Assembly: GCA_026874595.1 (NCBI GenBank)
Contig: CM049307.1
Span: 41,548,362-41,612,361, forward strand
Direction: 5' to 3'
Source of the DNA: Sipunculus nudus
Taxonomy: Eukaryota > Annelida > Sipuncula > Golfingiida > Sipunculidae
Length of the DNA stretch: 64,000 nucleotides
The notes beneath the pieces are model-generated. The model saw only the letters and a program-made list of their open reading frames with translations. It ran no database searches and was not told the origin of the DNA. This document shows, piece by piece, positions 49,796 to 62,631 of this stretch (its first letter is position 1; each line of letters starts with the position of its first letter). The translations under genes were made by a program, and so were the position numbers.

Positions 49796-51965
49796 AAGAT
49801 AAAAATGTATTTAATGTAAAAATGTATAAAAACCTGCTCTGAAATTAACTACAATGGTAAAAGGTTCAGTCTTTGCTGAACATTACAAACACAAAGTTAC
49901 AGCTAGATATGTTTTTATAGCTACAAACTCCTAACAAATACTGACACTTACATGTATACAATTAACAAGTCTTAAGTTACATCACATAGCTAAGAAATAA
50001 TATATTCAACAGCTGTACAACCACATTTCACAATATGATTGTAACAAACTGATCACAATAATATTCACAAGAATTATCTGTTGTTTTCTAGAACAAATTA
50101 AGCTACTTGTTGCTGTCACAATTATCTGCTTAAGAAATCAGACAACACATCCTGTTGAGGACGCAGAGAGATCCTCAGATAGCCTAATGTGAACTGGCAG
50201 CAACAAAACCTATACAATATATACCTGACACCTAGCAGCCAACCAGATGGCTAATATAAAAGAAGCTCTGCACCTGTTTCATATGGTTCACTTGTTATTT
50301 TCCTCATTTCACTAATGCATTATGACATGCCTGGAAGAAAAAGCTACTGTGTATAGTCCTGTGTCACTATTTCAGTGAAACTGATCTTAAATAAACTACA
50401 CTGTGCGTTTCTCGTCTGTTAATTTGTACACTTTTTCTTGGCTACCCAGGGAGCACTCGTCAATAATAAGTGCTAAAAGTTTATCCATTCTACTTCTGCC
50501 ATCTATCCATGCCCAGTACCAGTTCATTCTGGGGGGATGAGGGTGAACACATGGGGATAATTGGAGTATTAAGTGTCACTGGAGGAGCAGAGTTCAGTTA
50601 CATGGGGGTGCTGTACACTGATCAACAAACCCACAGACTCCAAACTTATGAAGTAAATGTGGTGCAAGGTCACTGTTAACAGGAGTCCTACATCTGTTAA
50701 AACAAGGAAAGACTTATCAAATACACTTAATTTTTATCATGAATTCAAACATAACATAACTGAGCAAAACAGGTATTAAACAATCATTATTCTTGCCAAG
50801 CAGGGTTATATTTTCAGTTCTATCTGACCCCATTAGATATTCTTGCTGATGCAAATAAATACCCGAAGGAGGTATAATGTATTTCCCTTAGTTTGTTAGT
50901 ATGCTAGACAGCATATAAACACAACAATTTTCACACAGATTTGATGGAAATTTCTTGAGGATCTGTGCAGTGAAGGAACAATCTATCAAATTTCCGAAGA
51001 TCTCTAACACTGATCTTAGTGTTTGTCACTCTGTGAATTTTAAGTTTTAGTTTGATTACCAATATTTAAATTTACCACTTCATAACAATATATTTTAAAT
51101 TCATGCAGTGGGGTCTTAAACCATATTGATGATTCCTTTGTCCGAGGTACAGACCACCCATTCTTAGTTATTGGAGGCATTTGTTCTGCTACTCACTAGG
51201 TGAAACCTTCTTAATGAAACAAGACATCACATGTAAGTATAATACTGGGAAGTGTGAAAAGAAGATTCTAAAAAGGTTTTAAGGCTCAAATTACTCATAC
51301 ATTATCTAGTTCAAAATGTAATGGAAACCTGCATACATTATCCAAGCAGAATCAGACTGAAGTAACTGTATTAAGAGTGGAACTCCTACAGTACATGTTG
51401 TGACTGTCTGTCAATACTTCTTATCCATCATCATTATCTTTTTCATTTCATTAATTACAAATAGACTCATTGCCTCAAGGATTATATCTGGTGGCATGGT
51501 ACCAAGTTTCTCTACCAGATGTCAGCACCATCGCAATCCCACTCAGAATATTCTGTCTGCTTTTCAGGGAAAACACATTACAAATAGACAAAATGTCACA
51601 AGGATAATTAATTAAAGCCCATTACTGTAATGGGTTTCAGAATGAATAAAATAATTTTCACAAAGACCGGTGAAAATATTGCAGACTTTTTTATGCAATC
51701 CTACAGGCCGAGTAATCACGACTGAAACTTTCAACCTTCAACACTGGTAGGTATTAATTAGAGGAGGCAAATTGACTAACAATAACTGACACAGGATATT
51801 TAAATTCATGCAACTGGGTATATTATCTTCTGTAAAAACATGAGGACCTAGAACAAATCAAGTCATATCCTGAGCTACTGACCCTTCTGCCCGATGATGT
51901 TTATACACAAAACTAAACCTTTTTCTGGTGGGCACTGTGGGACGACTAGGGTTACTTGTCACAAC
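49796..51965. other. Non-coding stretch
   Basis: No gene recognised. A small perfect hairpin (CCCATTA-ctg-TAATGGG) lies near 51608-51626. Confidence 0.45.
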
Positions 51966-53770
51966 TGTCAAACTTCAAAATCAAAATTTGTTACATTTCA
52001 AGGAAACACCTTCTGTTTACATTTCAAATGCCATGCTAACAAAATATTTCTTATTCTGTCAAGTCTGTACCTCAAAAAACACCAAAGATTATGTAATTTG
52101 CCTTGAAACAATTCTTGTCCAACATGTTTGAACAAACTACACTACTCTCTTCACTACATTTTACCTACGCCATCTGTGTATTTAGAAAATGACGTATATT
52201 CTGACCCCAACCAGCAGAGTCATTCTCTTGTGAGTCTGATTCTGTGCAGTGTGGAGCTACTGCCTTCACATGGTTATTTAATCATTGCTGCCATCTAGTG
52301 TCCTATTACAGAACAAAATTTTTATGTGGGGGACACTCAAGGCTTTATTATAAATTTTACAAAGTAATAGTTTAGTCATCTCTCATAATATAACCATTTT
52401 AAGGACAAGAGTTATGAACTCCCTTATTTCTAGAGTTTAACTTTATAACTGCAACATATATCCCTATTTATAGATTGTTTACTTCAGTTAGAATAAAAAG
52501 GCCATTTTGCACTGAGGATGAGGTAATGTCTGCATATCATACAGCTAATACCAACTGGAGACAATGTTTCAGTATATAACATTCTTTTTTTCCATATAAC
52601 AGCAGGGGCGGATCCATGATTTAGGAAAAGGAGGGGTCCAGGCCAGAAGGACTTATAACAAAAACCTGAAAGATCCCCACTTCAAGAAAAAAAAAGGGGG
52701 GGGGGGGGTCCAGGCTGAATAAGTCTGTCTGTTACCTCAAAAAAAGATTGCGGTGGCTGAAAAAAAGGGGGGTCTGGACCCCCCCCCCCCTGGATCTGCT
52801 TCTGTAACAGTGTTTATGAAAACACAACAATAACTAGAGCATGATCATCTGTGGATATACAAAGAGAAAAGCACATGGGCTGTACTGGAAGTAAACGACT
52901 GCTGCGCGCATGCAGTATGTGGGCACTACCTGAAGGTATTCTGTCGGTGGACTTATCCTGAGGTGTTTTGTTTGCAGACATTAAGAAGGGGCATCATGGA
53001 TAATACTTTAGCATTTTATTACTGTTAGTGAGGTGCTGAGGAATTGTCCAGGGCATTTTGTTTTTGTCCCAAGGCATTTCATTTGTTACTCCTCACTCAA
53101 CAGTCAAACACTGCAGTTGTTCCAAATCTCCTTGGTTCAAACCGCTTCTTTGTTTGGCAAGTTTTTCAGGGTCTCAACACCAGGGCTGGACACCTTCTGG
53201 AAGCATTTTGTCATGTATCCTCAATGAACAGCTTTGCTTATGGTTTAACTTGTTTTACTTCAGGCAGGAATTTTAAGTTTTGTAATTTAAACATTTTATC
53301 ATATCTATCACTCCATTTCAACTGAACCATTAATTACAGTACTGATTTGCATGTGTTTATTCAAACAATGATTAAATATAAATGCTTGTATAATTATAAT
53401 ATATATTGCATATTTATAATCATAAGCACAGCATGACTACAAAGGTTAAATAACATAAATTTAAAGCCATGCGAGCATCAGAACTCTTTTTACACAGATA
53501 TCACAACAACTTAATCATCCAATATAATGCTGGTGCAAGCAAAATTGATATACCATAATGCCTAGCATATGATATTAAATGTTCAGATATTGATATCAAT
53601 GAAAAATAATAATATTTTTATTTTACCATGCAATTCTTAAACAGTCTGGAAAACTGAACTTCAGTAGGCAAGATTGAATTATGTCACTCAATTTTACAAG
53701 GGATCAATTTGCAACCATTCTAGGAAAAAACAAGTGCGAAGAAAATATATTATAAAATTCTATAAATCTA
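51966..53770 (+). repeat. Segmental tandem duplication, unit 1
   Basis: Aligns end to end with 53811-55315 by eye. Shared blocks include 'ttatgtaatttgccttgaaa', 'accagcagagtcat', 'gccatctagtgtc', 'gtttatgaaa.cacaacaat', 'gatttgcatgtgtttattca', 'cataagcacagcatgacta' and 'aaaatatatt'. It is about 300 bp longer than unit 2, mainly because of the inserted element at 52603-52804. Short open frames (about 53033-53325) are not shared in frame with unit 2, so no gene is called. Confidence 0.8.
52603..52804 (+). mobile_element. Small non-autonomous DNA transposon (MITE) with GGATCC-containing ends
   Basis: Ends are CAGGGGCGGATCCA at the left and the complement of CAGAAGCAGATCCAG at the right. Direct repeats TAACAG flank it (52597-52602 and 52805-52810). 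Unit 2 of the duplication has no insertion at the same point (ATAAGAGTGTTTATG near 54452), which fixes the borders. Interior is low complexity, with G and C homopolymers. The ends look hAT-like, but the repeated target is 6 bp and not the usual 8. Confidence 0.7.
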
Positions 53771-53810
53771 AAGATCTAAGGACATGCAACATTTCAGCTA
53801 GATGTCCCTA

Positions 53811-55315
53811 CTTTCAAACTTTAACATAAAAATTTGTCACATTTCCAGGAAACTGCTTCCACCTGCTTACATTTTTTACATGTGTATGTTACAAAATATT
53901 ACTCTTTCCCTGAAGTCCTGCCCATGTTTATGTAATTTGCCTTGAAATAATTTGTCTTACATATTTGAATGGACCAAATTACCCTCTGCACTACATTTAC
54001 ACCTACACCGCTGGAGTATTTAAAGCCCCAGTGCATTGTGGGCATAGAATTTTTACACTTACAATCTCTAACCAGCAGAGTCATAATCTTGTGAGTGCGA
54101 TTTACTGACTTCATATGGGTATTCATCCATGACTGCCATCTAGTGTCAATATGCAGAACAAAAACTTTATGCGGGGGCACTGAAATCATTTAAGTAATAA
54201 TTTAGTCATTTCTCTGATATAACCATGTTATGGACCAGTGTTATGCACTCCCGTATATGGAGAGTTTCCTTTTATAACTGCAAAATCTATCCCTATTTGT
54301 GGATGGAAAAAAGGAACCTGGCCATTTAGCCTGGACAAAGAAGCAATGTCATAGAGCCAATACTATCACAAGGCAATTAAAGTCTACATATATGCATATC
54401 ACACCAACTAAAGACAATGAGGCACCATTACCTGACATACTTTTTTTTATATAAGAGTGTTTATGAAATCACAACAATGACAAGTAGCATGATCTTCACT
54501 GGATATATATACAAACAGATGAGCACACACTGTACTGGAAGTACACAATAACTGCATACCTGTTGTATATGGACAATGCCTGAAGGCATTCAGTCAGTTG
54601 ACTTGTTCTGACGCATCACTGATTATTCTCTGAGGCATTGTAAAAAAGGCATTTTGTTTTAGGCCTTTTGTTTGAGGGCATTGTCCTGAACAGATTTTCC
54701 ATGCCAACACCACCCCACAACCCACATTTTGTTTGTGAACATCTTCTGGATGTATTTTGTCACACCGACACTTTATCATGTATTTTTCCAGAGTGGCCTT
54801 GCTTCATATTGTAACCATTTTCACCTTTAGTGGGAATGTAAAGTGTTTTATTTTCAAATCATACCTATCAATCCATTTCAACTGAAACCATTAAAGTACT
54901 GATTTGCATGTGTTTATTCAAATAATTATAAAATATTAATGCTCTTATAATTATGATAAAAATATTGCATGATTATGATCATAAGCACAGCATGACTACA
55001 CAGGTTGAATAACACAAGTTTAAAGCAATATGAGCATTCTAACACTCATTAAATAGATATCACAACAAGTTCATCATCCAATATTATGCTGCAGAAAACA
55101 AAACCAATATACCAGAATGCATTGCATCTGAGTTTTAAAGTTCAGATGTTGATGTAAAAAAAAATATGTTTATTTTACCAAGCAGTCCTTAAACTGTCTT
55201 GAAAACTGAGCTTCAATAGGCAACTTGAATTATGTCGCTCAGTTTTACCAGGGATACAACTGCAAAAATTTTATGAAAACAAGTGCAAGGAAAATATATT
55301 TTAAATTCTATGAAA
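53811..55315 (+). repeat. Segmental tandem duplication, unit 2
   Basis: Second copy of 51966-53770; lacks the 202 bp insertion. Divergence is substantial (many substitutions and small indels), so the duplication is old. Confidence 0.8.
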
Positions 55316-56579
55316 ATAGATTCATTTCACCTCCATAATATTTCTTGTTAATCAAAAATGCAGCTGATGATTGGACTGCTAAGATATTTTTTATATATTG
55401 TTTATTATGTTACCAGTAGTTGCTTAATATGATATAAAAATGATGCTATATTTTACCTAGTAAACATATACATATGATTGTAGAACCTGCCAATTTTTAG
55501 TAAATATTGTTATTTAACCAATGGTTAATTTCTACTAAAATATCCTTTGTCTTACAGTAGGCCCTGTCAATTATAATTTTGCATCTACATAAAATATTTT
55601 GAGGATTTCAGTCAACTGCAAGCCTTTACATATACTTAAGTTTTAAATACTGAATCATAAATGCTAAATCAGGTTATATTGTATCAACCACCTATAGCAA
55701 TGCAGCATACATGTGGGCATTTTTCAAACAGATGAGACTCTTCTCCAGTGAATGTAGGACGATTCTGTTTTGGGTATCTTGGTCTGAAAAAGCCTGGCCT
55801 TTTGAACAGGGGGTTGATAGGGACAGCAATGCAAGAAATAACCTCCATCTTCTCAATGGACTTGATGAAAAAACTTCAAACAGGCAAATAAGGTTCTGTA
55901 CATGTCAAATGCTTAGATCAATTCTTCACTCTAAACCTTTCAAATTCTTCAAATATTAGGGTTGAAGACAGGATCTTAGATAAGGGGGTGCTCAACAACC
56001 CGACAGAGGTGAACAAGTACGCTGATTAGACCAGCAGACCTTGCATATAACTTTCACAGGCAGAAGTATAGGGTAGAAAACTGTCCGAGACACAAATTCA
56101 AGGGCTATGTAGTATCTAGTACTATTTAGTACATATTACAAAATTTTACCAGTATTTTTAGTTGAAAAAGAGGGGGTTGTGCCTCTCAATCTGCCCTTAA
56201 AAGGTAGTTTCTTAATCCACAACATTATAAGTATTTTAGCCTGATTGATACAAACCTAATTTTACACATTTTACTCCTTTCTTTGTCACTGTTAACATTA
56301 CCATAAGGCAGCTCTGTGTTTATCTATAAATGTAGAGATATCATTTCAACGTTGCTCTGTATTCTTTCATACAATACATCCAGTAGAGGGTCATGTCCTG
56401 AATTAATCATGGGCTGAAGAGTTTTCTTTAAGAGCCAGGCCAAATGATCAATCCCCTTGCAAATGCCTGGTCATAACATACATGGCTGACTGTGCCACAT
56501 CTGTCCATTCAACTTCAGGACTGAGTGACCACATCAGAAAGCACCAGGTAAGTTAAACAAGGATAACAAAGTTGAAACT
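55316..56579. other. Non-coding stretch, including the likely 3' UTR of GRWD1
   Basis: The GRWD1 stop codon lies at 56580 on the minus strand, so its 3' UTR falls in the upper part of this stretch. No convincing polyadenylation signal was picked out by eye. Nothing else recognised. Confidence 0.4.
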
Positions 56580-57638
56580 TCAAACACTGATTGTCCTGAA
56601 GATATTAAAGCCACTGTGAGCTGTACTGATGATGACACCTGGGCACTGCCGGTGCCAGTGGAGTTCTTTAATGTCAGTCTGGCCTTGATGAATAAACAGT
56701 AACTGTGGAGGGACGGACGGTTCCCCTGTGGTGCCATTTGTTGCCTCTGTGTCGCGTTCCACTGCCAGGTCCCACAATGTGATCTGGTCATCTGATCCTG
56801 ACGCAGCAAACACTGTGCTGTCACTGTGGTGCCACTCCACTGACGTGATAGGTGCTGTGTGATGTTTAAATGTAGCCACTGGTTTACCTTGCTGTAACAA
56901 GATAATAACATGTAAATCTAGAGACTAATAAGAAAAAATGATTAACTTAATTCTATCCATACTGTCCTGATTCAGAAAATACAAGATCAGAGAAAGAAGC
57001 CAAGCAAGGACCCTGGCTGCATTGATCACATTAAATAACACTCAAGGCTTCAGCGAAACAGAGAAACAACATGTCCTTCCTGGAGATGGGTAGACATCAT
57101 CATGACTGCTATCTCGGGTAGAAAACTTTAAATATCTCAAAATAGCAATCTATCACATATACAAGTATTGTTAGTGAGACAATCATGCAAAGGCAGATGA
57201 TTTGTTTCTCAGGAATGCCAGTGACCAAAATGTTGTCATTATGCCAATAATGGAAACTTAATTAGAGCCAGAAAGCTTATTATAACTTCACGAATTTTTT
57301 AAGAATCTGTTACCTTAATGTAAACAGGTAAAATGAAAAGTAGCACCCACTAGGGCTATATGTCAGTTGTCAAACTCGGAATGTGGGAAATAAGCTATAA
57401 GCATTATTACATCTCAACAAATATAAAACATTTGACAAACCTGAAACTGCCTGAGGTCCCAGATTTTGATCTGGCCATCATCTCCCCCGGACACTATGAA
57501 AGGCTCCTTGTGGTTCCAGCTGATGACGTTCACATCACGATCATGGGCCTCACTTGAAGTTAACATACAAGCCTTGTTTGGCGCTGCCCTTGCATCCCAG
57601 ATTCGTATAGACTTGTCCACAGAACAGGAGGCAAATAC
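56580..57638 (-). CDS. GRWD1: GRWD1, C-terminal two coding exons (partial)
   Basis: Glutamate-rich WD-repeat protein 1, a nuclear/nucleolar histone-binding and ribosome-biogenesis protein. Exons are 57638..57441 (66 aa) and 56891..56580 (103 aa and stop), both phase 0, with introns ending TTTTAG and TTACAG; the donor after the first is CAG|GTTTGT. The peptide matches the last WD repeats of animal GRWD1: [41 protein letters not shown], then [42 protein letters not shown] and the terminal [11 protein letters not shown]. Three WD blades are visible. About 169 of roughly 440 residues lie here; the acidic N-terminus and earlier blades must lie beyond 64000 or in unrecognised exons. A shifted open frame over the last exon (56534-56911) is a shadow. 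Confidence 0.92.
56892..57440 (-). other. GRWD1 last intron
   Basis: 549 bp with consensus ends (GTTTGT ... TTACAG); no repeat or gene recognised inside. Confidence 0.8.
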
Positions 57639-58622
57639 CTAAAATCACAGTAAAAGAGGCTACAAGAAGCTGCATTAGAATCAGGCTTATCTAAAAGAAT
57701 ATTTCATATGTTACATAAATCATTGGACTTGAAAATGTGTTGGTGCTGCCACCTACTGGACAAATATGGTTCCAAAATTTCAATTTTGATTCACTTAATG
57801 TTAACAATAAATCCTAACATAAACTTGAAATTTTAACTGAATTTTGATTCACTAATTGTTTACAATGAATCCTAACATAAACACTGAAATTTAACTGATG
57901 GTGCATTTGATTGCATATTATATAATTTTTTTTGTATTGAGTTAAACTGAAAAAAAAAATATTAAAAAAAATTATTTTAAAATTCTTTTTATGTGAGACC
58001 GCTTCTTGATCATACTTGAGAATCATTCAGAAAAAATACAAATGGTATAATGCTTGAAGATAATTAAAGTAAAAGTGTGTCAACTGGGCTTAAGGAAGAT
58101 CCTTGGGAAGCTTAAATGCATCACAAGAAAGAAAGAACCAGGAGGGCAGCATTCCTGTTGGGTGACTGGTCTGCCAGTCAAAATCAACTGACAGACTTCA
58201 CTTCTTGTTTTTTTTCACAAGCTGGAGAGATAATATGGACAAAAGACATGCAGTCTATCAAATTTGGATTGATGACTTGTCAAAAGTCAGGGTTTGGGCC
58301 AGGTACTTGTACCTGTACCTGTACCTAGGTACACATTTCAGAGTATCTGTACCTGTACCTGAACCTGCCAGTCATGAGTAGGAAATACCTTGTAACTGTA
58401 CCTGTACCTTGAACTAAAGTACCTGTACCTGGTCCAAGGCACTCCAGGTATATTTTCATATTGTCAATTTTTTTCATTTTTTTCTCTTTTAGTATTAATT
58501 ATGGTTACCTGTAGTGTAAAATAATCAGCAAGCTTTCAGGGTGATCAAGGAGTTTACAAGTCCCTGTAAACTCCTTGGTGTGATAAACTGCTCATGAATT
58601 GAATTGTTATCACACCTCCAGA

Positions 58623-61600
58623 AACAAGGGACCTATGGGTCACGGCGCTCAGCTGTTATATATGATAAAAAAATATGATTTAGAAATGAGGCACATGCTG
58701 GTTTTGTGTGTATAAGCTGTATTATGAGTTGTTGTTGTTTAACTTGTGTATGATTTTGATAGTGACTTTGGAGACAGAGAAGAGGATTGATTTCATTTAT
58801 TTTATTAACAAATGGAGTACTATTGTCACACAGATTTTGACTTGGCTATATAACTTATAAGCAGAACATATAATATAAGAGTTTAACTATTTATTAAAAA
58901 AAATTACAAATACTGTCCCAGATATAATTTTTATTAAAAATAATAAGAGAATCGTATGATTTTTAAAATGAAATATAACTGAAATGATTACTGTATCCAC
59001 CAAAACAGAGTTTTGCAGATACTATGTTTTCAGCTGCACGCCGCCGCCGCCGCGGCGTAGGTGTCCGGAGAACTCCTCTGTAACCACTGGGCGGAATTTT
59101 ACGAAACCCTGAATTATGTTCGGGTCACATGTGAACTGCTGCGCCCCGATTTTGTTTTGACCTCTGACCTTTCCTCTGCGCTCTGCGTCCGTTTGTGCGT
59201 CTGTTTCCACACATAAACCCACATATCTCGCTTTATAACATACACAAAAAATGGTGGCGCCACCTGCAACCATGTTTGCACAGTGTCCATCTGTTCGTCT
59301 GCCTTGGGTTAAAATCACTCATATCTCTGCAGTGACTAGACTAATTCACCTGAAATTTGGCATGCGTAAACATCCTGGATAGCTTTTCTGATTTTATGAC
59401 AGGTGGAGCCACCTACATTCACGTTTACGCTGCAGACATCAAAGCTCATATCTCGGGAACCGTTTGACTGATCAGGAAAATTTTTTTGCACAAATGTAGC
59501 CCTTGGAGAGCTTTATAACATACACAAAAAATGGTGGCGCCACCTGCAACCATGTTTGCACAGTGTCCATCTGTTCGTCTGCTTTGGGTTAAAATCACTC
59601 ATATCTCTGCAGTGACTTGACTAATTCAAGTGAAATTCGGCATGCATATACATCCTGGATAGGTTTTCTGATTTTATGACAGGTGGTGCCACCTACATTC
59701 ACGTTTACCCTGCAGACATCCAAGCTCATATCTCGGGAACCGTTTGACTGATTGGGCCAAAATTTTGCATGTGTATAGATCTCACATAGCTCTTCATCAT
59801 ACGCAAAACTGGTGGCGCCACCTGCAGCCATTTTTGCACAGCTCCTGTCTGTTTGTCTGCCATGGGATAAAATCACTCATATCTCGGCAGTGGTTTGTCA
59901 TATCTGCCTAAAATTTTGCAGGTTTATACATCCCCGACAGCTCTCTTGATTTTATGACAGGTGGCGCCACCTGCATTCTAGTTTATGCAGCAGACATCCA
60001 AGCTCATATCTTGGGAACCGTTTGACTGATTGGGCCAAAGTTTTGCATGTGTATATTTCTCACAAAGCTGTTTATCATATGCAAAACTGGTGGCGTCACC
60101 TGCAACCATTTTTGCTCAGCGTCCATCTGTTTGTCTGCCACAGGCTAAAATCACTCATATACATGTAGTGGTTTGACTTATCTGCCTTAAATTTTGCATA
60201 TGTATACAACTTGGATGGCTTTCTGGATTTTGTGGTAGGGGGGGGCAACCTACATACACAATTTGGCTGCAGACATCCATGCTAATATGCAACACTCTAT
60301 TTCCCCTTGCCACTCAGTCCATGCCTCACTTCACCCGTTCCACTCTGATTTAGGCGGATACACGTAGTCGCTTGTTGACTACCCGTATTCTAGTTAAAAT
60401 AATATTAAAGAATATATTCATGAATGCATTCATGAATACATTTGGAAAGTATTTGCACTGGTATTCATATACTTTCTTTTTTACCTGAATTACCATTCTA
60501 TATGCAAGAAATTTTTTTTTATGGAGTACATATTCATATTCGTATTTAAATACAATTGCAAAGTATTCCCACCATGTCTGGTATTTATTCAGTTTTCACC
60601 AAACAATGGTGTTGAGAATCCAGAATGTACGAAATTCACACATTTAAATAATGATCATAAGTACCTGGTTTTATGGCTTTTATTATATTAAAAAAAATAA
60701 ATGTAATATATTCATTTTGGACTAATTTCACATCAATGTACACACTAGACACAGTAGGAATCTAAATTTATAATATCCACTGCATCTTTGTCTATCATTA
60801 ATTCCCTTCATATGATCCCTAATGATTAGTAATGAATAATATGATTTACTTTTTTATTATTAAAATTGAACTGAAAAATGCCATAGGTGACTGCATGGTG
60901 TTATTTGGAATACGTGACATTCTATCCATCGATACAAGATTCTTATATCATCAGTAACTGCAAGTTAATTCTCTATCATTATAAACTAACAAATTCCTTT
61001 TCTATTTTTCTTTAATTGTTATTAAAAACCAATAAAAATTGATTAATTTATTGTTAAATGTTATGTTGTTGGTTAAAACTACTAGATGAGTTGGGTTGGA
61101 CACCTGGATCAACTGTGGCTGGCCATAAGCTGCCTGGCTGACCCAGTATATGCCTCGAATCAAGCATGCATAATTTGCTGAAAGTTCAACAAGGTCAACA
61201 TACAAGTGACTCAAGAGTGGCTGGAGAGAGCCAAGGTCTGATATGGTCTCATAAAAACATTAATAAAAGCTACAATTTTTGGCCAATTTCTTTCAGCTTT
61301 CTAAACTAAAAAGCTGAAATCCTTAAGTGTGCATGATATGAAAATTATATAAACAGAGCTCACAAGAAACAAATGTGAAATGGTCAAAGTTGGGCAAAAT
61401 TTAAGGTACTAATTTTTTATTTATACTAATAACCAAATTCTTGGCATGGTAGGGGATTTTGGAGACATCTAATTGCATGCCAAATTTTAGGAACGAGAGC
61501 TGAAGCTGGGGAGCTGAGCTCTTGCAAACTGCATAACACTAGCCTGATGTAAACAATATGTTACATGGTGCTTGAAAACTTGAATAAAATCTACAGTTTT

Positions 61601-62280
61601 TGATCAACTGGTTTCAAATTTTTGGTGTTAACAGACAAAATGCTAACAAAAACGTGCGGAGAAAATTAAATCCACAGTACTTACAGGAAAAAAATGTGCC
61701 ATGGTCAATATTAGGCAAAATTTAAGGTACCAATTTTTTATTTTTGTTAATATTTTAAAAAGTTTAAAAGATTTTGATCTAATTTTGGGTATACAATTTA
61801 TTTTTGATTAATTAAAGTTATATTACTTGAAAAGAAGTCCATATCTTTAACATGATTTGTGTTAAGTGATCAAATATCTTTCCTGATTTTTTACAAAATG
61901 CATTATGTGCTGGCCCATAACTTTTTTAAATTATAAAATACAGACATAATTTCAGGCATGTACATAGGAACTATATAGAGGAATATTTATGGTTAATATG
62001 AGGAAAAACAGATGAGTGGTTTTAATATTAGGCAGCCCTGAAGTGTGAAAATAGGTTTTTAATAAAATATTGAGGTTTTTCCTTAATTTCTCAAAGGAAC
62101 AAAGTCGCAAAGACCCAGTTTTCGGCTTGGTAGGTGATCTTGGGGACATCTAACACTATGCCGAATTTTGGATTCCTAGGTCTTACAGTTTCAAAATGTG
62201 CCACATCTACAGACGGACGGACGACGGACAATGGACCATGACTATAGCTCAGATGACTTATAGTCAGCTGAGCTAAAAAA
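58623..62280 (+). mobile_element. Family B repeat B2, interrupted by A4
   Basis: Head AACAAGGGACCTATGGGTCA at 58623. The tail has GACGGACGGACGACGG (about 62213-62228) and the TAGCTCAG...CTGAGCTA hairpin ending near 62280. Its core differs from B1: 'atggtcaa..ttaggcaaaatttaaggta' recurs at 61378 and 61691, and 'cttgg.aggggattttgg.gacatcta' at 61443 and 62124, a unit of roughly 310-340 bp. A4 lies 373 bp from the head. Confidence 0.5.
58996..60393 (+). mobile_element. Family A non-autonomous Helitron, copy A4 (complete)
   Basis: Begins TCCACC after A (58995) and ends CCCGTATTCTAG before T (60394), with the terminal stem at about 60364-60382 carrying one changed base. Four exact palindromes (59253, 59533, 59811, 59960) plus variants such as GGTGGAGCCACC. 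It is about 230 bp longer than A2 because it has an extra pair of half-units. Confidence 0.75.
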
Positions 62281-62418
62281 GGCAAATTTATGCCGCTATT
62301 ATTATCCATAAAAACGTCTTTGAAGTGATCCTAAAATAAATGTACCTGTACCTAGGTACTTTCTTATGTACCTGTAACTCTACCTAGATTCTTCACTTGT
62401 ACCTGGCCCCAACCCTTG

Positions 62419-62631
62419 TGAAAATAGTCATATTCAAGCATTTGAAAATCCAAGGGGTTAGCCAGGGGCTTGCCTAGTGCTATCACAGGAAATGGTCTGA
62501 AAATTGGCTGCAGATCAATCCCAGTGTCCCTAGCTGATTCTGATATACCCATCTCTAAGGTAACCAGTCACTTAGTTAAGAAGTGGGTGTGTCCCAACCA
62601 CAATCTTGACAGTGGGGTTTAAAACTGACAA
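62419..62631. other. Intronic non-coding stretch
   Basis: Short spacer between the hAT-like right end and the B3 head; nothing else seen. Confidence 0.4.

Larger units (their letters stand above)
58288..62418 (+). mobile_element. Possible hAT-like element split by nested insertions
   Basis: The left end CAGGGTTTGGGCCAGGTAC (58288) pairs with the right end, which reads CAAGGGTTGGGGCCAGGTAC on the minus strand (ending 62418). Both ends continue into TACCTG hexamer repeats (58300-58440; 62341-62400). Flanking 8-mers tcaaaagt and tgaaaata agree at five of eight positions, a decayed target duplication at best. Family B copy B2 lies inside. No transposase. Confidence 0.35.

Noticed and set aside
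56534-56911. 125-codon open frame on the minus strand
   Set aside because: Out-of-frame shadow of the last GRWD1 exon, which has clear protein similarity in the other frame.
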